Assembly (NCBI GenBank): GCA_022707665.1
Contig: JAKJAE010000239.1
Coordinates: 1-5,051, forward strand
Reading direction: 5' to 3'
Source: Chloroflexota bacterium
GTDB lineage: Bacteria; Chloroflexota; Anaerolineae; B4-G1; SLSP01
Length of the DNA stretch: 5,051 bases
The notes below the pieces were generated by a model. It made no database searches. It was not told the origin of the DNA and saw nothing but the letters and a program-made list of their open reading frames with translations. Position numbers and translations under genes: made by a program. How positions within the stretch are numbered: position 1 is the stretch's first letter; every line of letters begins with the position of its first letter. Positions 1 to 5,051 of this stretch are shown piece after piece.

Positions 1-1192
1 CCTCGCGCACAAAGATCGGTTCCGCGCCAAATGAATCAGCATACGCCCGGGCAGCCGCGCGCAGCGCGGGACTCTTGCGATCGACGATGGCGCCGTCCCC
101 GCCGTGCAAGTCGTGGACGACCACGGAAACAGAGGGAGGCGCGATCCGTTCAAGGTGTTCACGGACCAGATGCGCGATCTCAGCAGGATCCTGGTCAGGC
201 ACCAGCCGCATCGAGACCTTGGCATATCCCTTGCTCGGGAGCACCGTCTTGGCCCCGGGCTCCATGTAGCCACCCCAGATGCCGTTGACGTCAAGCGTAG
301 GTCGCGCGGTAGCGCGTTCGATCACGGTGTAGTCGGGGTCGCCCCAATCGGTCATTACACCGGCCTCCTCAAGCCATGTATCCCGGTCGAACGGCACGCG
401 CGCCAGCTCCACCCGCTCGTCCTCGTCGAGTGCGCGGACCTTGTCATAGAAGCCGGGAATGAGCACGCGCCCCTCGGCATCCTGCAGGGACGCGAGCATC
501 CGGCATAGCGCGTTCAGCGGGTTGTTCACCGCGCCACCATAGATCCCAGAGTGCAGGTCGAAGGCAGGCCCGGTCACCTCGACCTGGAGATAAGCCAGCC
601 CGCGCAGGGCATAGACAATGCTGGGCGTGTCCGGCCCAAGGATGTGCGAGTCCGAAATCAGCGCCACATCCGCAGCCAGCAGATCGCGATGGCTCTCGAT
701 GAACGGGTCCAGGCTCGGGCTACCGATCTCCTCCTCGCCCTCCACAATGAACTTGAGGTTGACGGGCGGGGTGCCTTCCGTGGCGTGGAAGGCCTCTGCC
801 GCCTTCACATGGACGAAAAGCTGGCCCTTGTCATCAGAAGCGCCCCGGGCGTAGATATTTGTCCCGCGGACCGCAGGCTCGAATGGCGGCGAGAGCCACT
901 CATCCACGGGATCGGGCGGCTGCACGTCATAGTGGCCGTAGACAAGCACCGTGGGGGCGTCGGGCCCAGCGGCAAGCCATTCGGCGTAGACCACGGGGTT
1001 CCCCCCCGTGGTCATCACCTCGGCGCGCGGGAAACCCGCAGCTCTAAGGCTGTCAGCAAGCCAGCCGGCGGCAGTTTCGACGTCGGGCCGGTGTACCGTC
1101 TGTGCGCTGATGCTGGGAATGCGCAGAAATGCCTTGAGCTCATCAAGGAAACGTGGCTGGTTCTCGTGAGCGAAGCGAAGTGGATCGATCAT
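1..1192 (-). CDS. M20 family dipeptidase/deacylase (carnosinase-like), 3' end cut by window edge
   Basis: This is a zinc-dependent M20 hydrolase, expected in the cytosol, that cleaves dipeptides or N-acyl amino acids. In total 397 codons are open and the C-terminus lies beyond position 1; relatives are usually about 450-460 residues. Visible motifs: GHYDVQPPD (His87 metal ligand, Asp89), RGASDDKGQ (Asp120 bridging the two metals), EGEEEIGS (Glu154 general base, Glu155 ligand) and ISDSH (Asp181 ligand). DLHSGIYGG in the lid domain supplies His214, which in the carnosinase branch reaches the partner subunit's active site, so a dimer is expected. The last metal-binding His should lie in the missing part. 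The start ATG at 1192-1190 has AAGGA five bases upstream. The gene lies 28 bp behind the SRAP gene and is probably cotranscribed with it. The exact substrate cannot be told; carnosinase-like dipeptidase fits better than ArgE or DapE because of the DDKGQ and DLHSGIYGG forms. Confidence 0.93.
   Translation of the reverse strand, partial: MIDPLRFAHENQPRFLDELKAFLRIPSISAQTVHRPDVETAAGWLADSLRAAGFPRAEVMTTGGNPVVYAEWLAAGPDAPTVLVYGHYDVQPPDPVDEWLSPPFEPAVRGTNIYARGASDDKGQLFVHVKAAEAFHATEGTPPVNLKFIVEGEEEIGSPSLDPFIESHRDLLAADVALISDSHILGPDTPSIVYALRGLAYLQVEVTGPAFDLHSGIYGGAVNNPLNALCRMLASLQDAEGRVLIPGFYDKVRALDEDERVELARVPFDRDTWLEEAGVMTDWGDPDYTVIERATARPTLDVNGIWGGYMEPGAKTVLPSKGYAKVSMRLVPDQDPAEIAHLVREHLERIAPPSVSVVVHDLHGGDGAIVDRKSPALRAAARAYADSFGAEPIFVRE
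989..1013 (-). repeat. Perfect 10-bp inverted repeat (hairpin) inside the M20 gene, with a G7 run
   Basis: The two arms, GACCACGGGG and CCCCGTGGTC, are perfectly complementary and separated by five bases (GGGAA on the coding strand). The coding strand also carries a run of seven G at 1007-1001. The hairpin falls at codons 60-68 (around TTGGNPVV) of the M20 reading frame, which stays intact. No T-run follows on the minus strand, so it is not a rho-independent terminator. It may simply be a by-product of GC-rich coding sequence. Confidence 0.75.
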
Positions 1193-1197
1193 GGATA

Positions 1198-1202
1198 TCC
1201 TT
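1198..1202 (-). promoter_or_regulatory. Ribosome binding site of the M20 gene
   Basis: The minus strand reads AAGGA, then TATCC, then ATG. The five-base spacing supports the start at 1192. It lies in the 28-bp gap after the SRAP stop codon, where I see no promoter or terminator. Confidence 0.7.
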
Positions 1203-1220
1203 GCTAGACTAAGTGAATGA

Positions 1221-1892
1221 CTATGCAGTGACCGGCTCGATGGCTGCCGGGACGTCATTGGACGGGCTATTGACCAACCGCGAGACCGGGTAAGCTACCA
1301 TCTCCTCCGCCGGGTAGGGAACGAGCAGGTCTTGCAGTGCCCCTGGCGCGACCTCAGCAGGATCGAGCCAGCGGTCGTACGCGTGCCGGGGAAGGATCAC
1401 GGGCATGCGGTTATGAATGGGCGCCATTAGGCTGTTGGGCTCCGTCGTAAGGATCGTGCACGAGAGCAGCGGCGTGTCGTCGGGACGCCAGATCTCCCAG
1501 AGCCCGGCGAACGCAAAGGGTTCGCCCGATGCCAGTCGCACGTACATCGGCGTCTTGGCGCGTGATGCGGGGTCGGCCTGCCACTCGTAGAAGCCGTCCG
1601 CCAGGATCAGGCAGCGGCGGCGCCGGTAGGCTGCGCGGAACGCGGGCTTCTCTGCAGCCGTCTCCGCCCGGGCGTTGATCATCCGTGAGCCGATGGACGT
1701 ATCCTTGGCCCAATAGGGCACAAGTCCCCAATGGAAGAGACCAACCGCACGCGTGCCATCGTTGGGCACGGCAGCAACGCTCTGCGTCGGCGCGATGTTG
1801 TAGCGCGGGGCCAGCTCTTCAGGAAACTGAAAACCGGGGAACGCCTTGATGAGATCCCCGAACTGCAGCCACAGCGTGAACCGTCCACACAT
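1221..1892 (-). CDS. yedK: SRAP domain protein (YedK/HMCES), abasic-site DNA-protein crosslinker
   Basis: SRAP proteins bind abasic sites in single-stranded DNA and form a stable thiazolidine crosslink through Cys2, which shields the lesion. The 223-residue length is normal and the single domain is complete. It opens MCGRFTLW, so removal of Met1 exposes Cys2. Other family marks are NIAPTQ (residues 32-37), HWGLVPYWAK (54-63), MINARAET (71-78, with Asn73 and Arg75), GFYEW (100-104, with Glu103) and HNRMPVIL (160-167, with His160). These match the catalytic and DNA-binding Cys2/Asn/Glu/His set known from E. coli YedK. The start is secured by the invariant MCGRF and a near-perfect Shine-Dalgarno six bases upstream. 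Only 3 bp separate it from the stop of the M23 gene, so translation is probably coupled. I see no LexA-type box upstream, so SOS control is not evident here. Confidence 0.97.
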   Translation of the reverse strand: MCGRFTLWLQFGDLIKAFPGFQFPEELAPRYNIAPTQSVAAVPNDGTRAVGLFHWGLVPYWAKDTSIGSRMINARAETAAEKPAFRAAYRRRRCLILADGFYEWQADPASRAKTPMYVRLASGEPFAFAGLWEIWRPDDTPLLSCTILTTEPNSLMAPIHNRMPVILPRHAYDRWLDPAEVAPGALQDLLVPYPAEEMVAYPVSRLVNSPSNDVPAAIEPVTA

Positions 1893-1895
1893 CGC

Positions 1896-1904
1896 TCACC
1901 TCCT
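1896..1904 (-). promoter_or_regulatory. Strong Shine-Dalgarno of the SRAP gene overlapping the M23 stop codon
   Basis: The minus strand reads AGGAGGTGA, then GCG, then ATG. The final TGA of this motif is the stop codon of the M23 peptidase gene. A ribosome finishing M23 therefore stops on the SRAP initiation site, a standard arrangement for translational coupling. Confidence 0.9.
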
Positions 1905-3167
1905 ACTGCCCCGAGAGGGCAGGCTCGGCCACTGGCAGCACGCGCCCGGCAGGTCCACGCCCGCGAACGCGTCGGCCTCCAGCCACTGCTTCCCGTCAAC
2001 CGACACGCCGTTGGCCCAGACCTCCCAATGGAGATGCGCCCCCGTCGAGAGGCCCGTACTGCCAACCAGCGCAAAGGGTTGTCCCCGCTGCACGTGGTCA
2101 CCCACCTGCACATCGATCCGTGACAGGTGCCAGTACCCCGTCACCAGGCCCCACCCGTGGTCGAGAAGGACCGCGTTGCCCCGGGTCTGTAGCGTCTCGG
2201 CCATCACGACGAGCCCGTCGGCCGGCGCAAGCACCGGCATCCCACTCCACGCCCGGTAGTCCACCCCACTGTGATAGCCTTCGACCATACCCCCGTAAGA
2301 GCGACGATCGCCGTAGTCGGCGGACACCGGGACGACCGTTTGGAGGGGATAGGCCAGCGGCAGGTCCCAGTGGCGTTCCTCTGACCGGATCGTGCGCCAG
2401 CCGGCCAGGTAATCCAACTCGGACGCCATCAGCGCAGCATCCATCAGACCGCTGAGCGCGGGTGGCGGGTTGATCACCTGATAGCCATACCGGCCCGCAG
2501 CCACGTCCAGGTCGAGTGAGAAGCTGACGGTCTCCCCGCCGACCAGCAGTGCGACGTCCAGCGGATACCTCCCCGGGTCTGCGAGCGCCGACACCCCCAT
2601 CGGGACGAAGAACCGCGTCGCGCCTTCCCGGAAGCAGCGCTCACTCTGGCCCAAATAGCTGGCCTCACAGAACGCCATCCGGTCGGTCTCGATCGAGAGC
2701 ATCGCCGTCTGACCGCGCACCATCGGTTGTGGCGTGAGCGCCAGCGACGTGACCGGGTAGGGCAGACAGGCGTTGACTCCGTGGGTGAGTGACAGCGCTT
2801 CGCCGGCGACGAGTTGCTCGTGCGCCGTCGTCAAACGCCAGAGGGGCACCTCGGCCTCAAGGACCACCTCCATGGACAGTCCCCTGCCCCCCGGCACACC
2901 CAGCAGCTCGCGCACTTGCCGTGGCGGGAGCCGGAAGTCGATACCTGTCACCAGAGCGTCGCCGCCCAGCAGCGTGGTCGCCGCCTCGACATGCGCCGGC
3001 GGCAATCCACCCCGATCGATCCAGCAGCGCGCCCACGTCGGCGGCACGACCGGGCGTTCCTGTGTTTCGGCTGCAACCGGTCCGGCAGCAAGCGCGATCA
3101 CGACCAGAACGAGCATCGCCGTTCCGGCCCACCTCAGGTGTTGCGTGCTTGGTACCCTTCGCATCAT
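1896..3167 (-). CDS. Secreted M23 family metallopeptidase (peptidoglycan endopeptidase)
   Basis: This is a LytM/lysostaphin-type zinc endopeptidase that should cut peptide cross-links of peptidoglycan outside the membrane. The 423 residues begin with a Sec signal peptide: basic MMRRVPSTQHLRW, a hydrophobic stretch at about 14-30, and a likely cut after VAA (33/34). No lipobox is seen. Residues 34-140 match nothing I know. Residues 141-225 look like a beta-sandwich (Ig-like) domain. The M23 domain spans about 278-397: GDRRSYGG (286-293), HSGVDYRAW (299-307), DHGWGLVTGYWHLS (336-349) and STGAHLHWE (374-382). By homology with LytM, His299, Asp303 and His380 bind zinc, and His347 and His378 are catalytic; all are present, so it should be active. 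The start is ATG 3167 or the adjacent ATG 3164; the second has better spacing (6 bases) from GAGG. The tail after 397 holds a Cys-Cys pair (410-411). It is probably the first gene of an M23-SRAP-M20 transcript. Confidence 0.95.
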   Translation of the reverse strand: MMRRVPSTQHLRWAGTAMLVLVVIALAAGPVAAETQERPVVPPTWARCWIDRGGLPPAHVEAATTLLGGDALVTGIDFRLPPRQVRELLGVPGGRGLSMEVVLEAEVPLWRLTTAHEQLVAGEALSLTHGVNACLPYPVTSLALTPQPMVRGQTAMLSIETDRMAFCEASYLGQSERCFREGATRFFVPMGVSALADPGRYPLDVALLVGGETVSFSLDLDVAAGRYGYQVINPPPALSGLMDAALMASELDYLAGWRTIRSEERHWDLPLAYPLQTVVPVSADYGDRRSYGGMVEGYHSGVDYRAWSGMPVLAPADGLVVMAETLQTRGNAVLLDHGWGLVTGYWHLSRIDVQVGDHVQRGQPFALVGSTGLSTGAHLHWEVWANGVSVDGKQWLEADAFAGVDLPGACCQWPSLPSRGSRR

Positions 3168-3170
3168 CAG

Positions 3171-3174
3171 CCTC
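3171..3174 (-). promoter_or_regulatory. Short ribosome binding site of the M23 gene
   Basis: The minus strand reads GAGG CTG ATG ATG. Spacing is three bases to the first ATG (3167) and six to the second (3164), which favours the second as the real start. The change is one Met residue. Confidence 0.5.
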
Positions 3175-3181
3175 AGACCCC

Positions 3182-3210
3182 ATTCTACCCCGGTGCGGAC
3201 GGTGAATCAA
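3182..3210 (-). promoter_or_regulatory. Sigma70-type promoter for M23-SRAP-M20
   Basis: The minus strand carries TTGATT (3210-3205) as a -35 element, a 17-base spacer, and TAGAAT (3187-3182) as a -10 element. The -10 matches TATAAT at five of six positions and the -35 matches TTGACA at four of six, with ideal spacing. Transcription would start near 3175, leaving only about 8 bases before ATG 3167 and just room for GAGG. It is the best promoter-like match I found in the gap between the beta-helix gene and the M23 gene. Confidence 0.6.
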
Positions 3211-3412
3211 ACCGAGGCAGGAAAAGGGGCGCCGCCATCCCATTCTGAAAGGCCACGTGCAGGATAGCTCGGATGCAGGCACCAAGGCCGTCACCGAAGA
3301 TGCAGGTGGCGACAGGGATCTTCGGCTGACACTTCGTTCCGGATGTGGCGCAGCCGTAGCAGCAAGGAAGCTTCAGTCCGAGAACCTGCGCGGCGACCTT
3401 ACGTGACAGGCG
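3185..3412 (-). other. Cysteine-rich stop-free frame in phase with the beta-helix gene; possible small gene or gene remnant
   Basis: Immediately after the TGA (3415-3413) of the upstream gene, the same frame stays open for 75 codons, to TAG at 3187-3185. The reading includes KLPCCYGCATSGTKC, then PVATC, then GDGLGACIRAILHV, giving six cysteines within about 40 residues. Its composition (K, I, V, F, Q) is unlike the Arg/Pro/Ser-rich noise of other non-coding frames here. Against it: no ATG, GTG or TTG comes before the cysteine block (only CTG at 3409 and 3376), I see no Shine-Dalgarno, and a 75-codon open stretch is not rare in GC-rich DNA. It could be a decayed C-terminal extension, an unusually initiated peptide, or chance. 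I do not recognise the family. Confidence 0.25.
3294..3325. repeat. Perfect 8-bp inverted repeat in the intergenic gap
   Basis: CCGAAGAT (3294-3301) and ATCTTCGG (3318-3325) are exact reverse complements around a 16-base loop. It lies about 90 bases beyond the stop of the beta-helix gene and about 85 bases upstream of the proposed -35 element. No T-run follows on the minus strand, so a classical terminator is not supported. It may be a weak RNA hairpin, a protein-binding dyad, or chance. Confidence 0.6.
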
Positions 3413-5051
3413 TCAGCGGTCGTAGAGCGCGTCGACGTCGACGTCGATGCCCCAGATCCGGGTACCCTCGAGATCGATCCAGCTCCCGGTCTGCACAAGG
3501 CTGATCCGTTCTGGAGGCACATCGACAAACCTGATCCCACGCGCCTCCATCGTCGCGGCGCCATACTCCGGCTTCTTGACGTACGCCGCCAGCCCCGCAA
3601 CGCGCGCGGCCGCAATCGTGACATCCTCCGCCGCCGCGTGCGACATATCCTTGCTCACGATGCCGTAGTCGGCCCCCTCGACGCTCAAGCCCCGGATCGT
3701 GGCCCGGCTGGCCTCACCAACGGACACCCCCTTGTCGCCAATGGCGAACACACGGACGTCCTCGACCGTGAGCTGCGTCCCGCTGACGTCGACTGCATCG
3801 CCGCCGATATCGTGGAAGCTGCTTTGCGTCACCGTCCCCTCGCAGAAATCCGCATCAAAGGCATCCGAGGCCGTCCCGGCGACCTCGATACCCCGGAAAT
3901 GGAACGTGGTCCGGATGGTGTTGATCGCGTCTTCAGCCCGGGTGCCAATGATGCGGCAGGCGCTGAGCTGAACTGGGCTCTGGTAGAACGTGATCGCTCC
4001 CGTCAGAGTCCAACCAGGCAACTCGATCACGTCCGTGTCCTCGACCGTCACGTGCGTCCACACTGACGGCGCACCAGCATCGAGCACGACGATCCCGCGC
4101 CACACGTCCTTCACGGGCTGGAGGACGACCGGTGCATCGGCGGTACCCTCGAAGGTCAGTGGGCCACGCGCCAGGACGTAGGCCTCGGGCGCAAAGCGCA
4201 ACGTGGTTCCCGGGCCGAGCCGTAGGCCATAGTCTTCTGGCAGCACCAGGCTCTCTGTGATTGTATGCACACCGGCGGCGATCGTGAGCAGCCTTTCAGC
4301 ATCAGCATCGACCCCGAGATAAGAATGGCGCGCGAGCGCCTCTTCGAGGGCAGGGGCCGGAGGCAGGGCACCAGCGGTGGGCGGCGGATACGAGGGCAGC
4401 ACCGGACGCGTGATGGGGGTTGTGAGCCCCCAGATGCGGCTCACGATGCGTGTATCGGCAGCATCGATGGCAGCCTCGGGCACGCCGACGTCTGCAGTCA
4501 GCGTCACATAGGGCATCGTCGCCGCATCGGGCTCAAGCGCCCGCAGGACCAGGCTATCGCCGGCATCGGCGCCAGCAACCAGGCCAGCCTGCGTCCCTGA
4601 TCGGAATGCCTCAGCTCCTATCCACGTGTCCCCCACCTCGATTCCGACGATCTCGACTGGCAACGCCAGGAGATTGCCAACCTCCAGAACCAGTGTGTTC
4701 GTTGGCGTCTCCAAGGGACGGTAGGCGTAGGTCGCCTGCACCGGCGACAGCATCTCGCGCAGCGCGACACGGCGTGCCTCGAGCAGGTCCCAGGGGGCAC
4801 CGAGCACGCTCCGCCCATCGGGCCACTGTGCCGCACCGAACTCAGGCTCGAGCGCGGCATAGAACGTCGCAAGGTCGCGTGACAGAGAGGCCTCCAACGA
4901 TGCCAGGTATGCCGGCTCGGTGTAAGCCCACAGCGCTTCCGCATAGGCTCGCTGAAGCCGCGGATCCCCCATCTCCACCAGAGCGTTCATCCCGGGGAGC
5001 TGCTCCGCGACCAACGGGGTCCCCTCGAACAGGGGCTGCGCGTCGAAGCCG
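3413..5051 (-). CDS. CotH-like / right-handed parallel beta-helix protein, 5' end cut by window edge
   Basis: In total 545 residues are visible; the reading frame is open through the right edge, so the N-terminus is missing. Residues 1-105, with NALVEMGDPRLQRAYAEAL and a final DLLEARRVALREML, resemble the end of a CotH-type protein kinase fold (inference). Residues 110-200 form a beta-rich domain with VGNLLALPVEIVGIEV, followed by a proline-rich linker at 213-238. A right-handed parallel beta-helix of roughly 22-residue rungs fills about 255-515. Its signature positions are WRGIVV (317-322), EDAIN (373-377), SDAFDADF (395-402), GDAVDVSG (417-424), GDKGVSVGE (438-446), SKDMS (466-470) and AYVKKPEYG (489-497). 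I know this series from beta-helix domains joined to CotH proteins. The fold suggests a cell-surface or exported protein, but no signal peptide can be checked and no substrate can be named. The C-terminus ends with an acidic DVDVDALYDR. The 245-bp gap and the separate promoter downstream make it a different transcription unit from M23. Confidence 0.85.
   Translation of the reverse strand, partial: GFDAQPLFEGTPLVAEQLPGMNALVEMGDPRLQRAYAEALWAYTEPAYLASLEASLSRDLATFYAALEPEFGAAQWPDGRSVLGAPWDLLEARRVALREMLSPVQATYAYRPLETPTNTLVLEVGNLLALPVEIVGIEVGDTWIGAEAFRSGTQAGLVAGADAGDSLVLRALEPDAATMPYVTLTADVGVPEAAIDAADTRIVSRIWGLTTPITRPVLPSYPPPTAGALPPAPALEEALARHSYLGVDADAERLLTIAAGVHTITESLVLPEDYGLRLGPGTTLRFAPEAYVLARGPLTFEGTADAPVVLQPVKDVWRGIVVLDAGAPSVWTHVTVEDTDVIELPGWTLTGAITFYQSPVQLSACRIIGTRAEDAINTIRTTFHFRGIEVAGTASDAFDADFCEGTVTQSSFHDIGGDAVDVSGTQLTVEDVRVFAIGDKGVSVGEASRATIRGLSVEGADYGIVSKDMSHAAAEDVTIAAARVAGLAAYVKKPEYGAATMEARGIRFVDVPPERISLVQTGSWIDLEGTRIWGIDVDVDALYDR

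Noticed and set aside
104..1207. Long plus-strand open frames (104-508 and 551-1207)
   Set aside because: They lie antisense to the M20 gene, whose full set of catalytic motifs reads on the minus strand. They are by-products of GC-rich codon use.
3168..3260. LexA/SOS box upstream of M23-SRAP
   Set aside because: I looked for CTGT-N8-ACAG and GAAC-N4-GTTC type dyads near the promoter and saw none.
1731..3267. Overlapping open frames on both strands across the SRAP and M23 genes
   Set aside because: Their products are Arg/Pro/Ser-rich with no recognisable motif, and the SRAP and M23 frames explain the region fully.
3294..3325. Rho-independent terminator of the beta-helix gene
   Set aside because: The stem is only 8 bp with a 16-base loop, and the minus strand continues TGACGGCC rather than a T-run.
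3413..3415. TGA as selenocysteine or programmed readthrough into the Cys-rich frame
   Set aside because: No bacterial SECIS-like stem-loop directly follows the TGA, and the beta-helix family can end naturally at this point. Kept only as a possible truncation in the findings.
3431..3448. Tandem GTCGAC repeat (about 2.8 copies)
   Set aside because: It encodes the acidic DVDVD stretch near the C-terminus of the beta-helix protein and is too short to indicate a repeat element.
5012..5014. TTG at 5014-5012 as start of the beta-helix gene
   Set aside because: The frame stays open upstream to the window edge (GFDAQPLFEGTP...), no Shine-Dalgarno precedes the TTG, and the protein begins mid-domain. 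The gene is cut by the window, not started there.
1..5051. CRISPR array, tRNA, rRNA, insertion sequence or attachment site
   Set aside because: No spaced direct repeats, cloverleaf, rRNA-like stretch, transposase motif or terminal inverted repeats were seen.

Overview
The window is GC-rich and bacterial. All four genes lie on the minus strand, so they are read from high to low coordinates. The M23 peptidase has an Ig-like N-terminal part followed by a GDRRSY...HSGVD...GAHLHWE catalytic core. I associate that layout with Chloroflexota, so that phylum is my best guess, but it is an inference and not strongly supported.

Layout in transcription order: (1) 5051-3413, the C-terminal 545 residues of a large protein. 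It ends in a right-handed parallel beta-helix with the conserved EDAIN / SDAFDADF / GDAVDVSG / GDKGVSVGE / SKDMS / KKPEYG signature. The part before the helix resembles the end of a CotH-type kinase fold. (2) 3412-3168, a 245-bp gap. It holds a stop-free cysteine-rich reading frame in phase with gene 1, an 8-bp inverted repeat, and a good sigma70-type promoter (TTGATT-17-TAGAAT) directed at the next gene. (3) 3167-1896, a secreted M23 metallopeptidase. (4) 1892-1221, an SRAP (YedK/HMCES) abasic-site DNA-protein crosslink protein. (5) 1192-1, an M20 dipeptidase/deacylase whose C-terminus (about 50-70 residues) runs off the window.

Genes 3-5 look like one transcript. The M23 stop codon lies inside the SRAP Shine-Dalgarno, with 3 bp between the genes, and 28 bp separate SRAP from M20. 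No terminator is visible between them. M23 would act on peptidoglycan outside the membrane and M20 on small peptides or acyl-amino acids in the cytosol. A peptidoglycan turnover-and-recycling link is possible but is inference. SRAP is a DNA-damage protein, so its coupling to these two is unexplained.

The families are recognisable, and I did not find a clear new multi-gene system. The items most worth a second look are the cysteine-rich frame behind the beta-helix gene, the CotH/beta-helix protein itself, and the coupling of SRAP to a cell-wall hydrolase.
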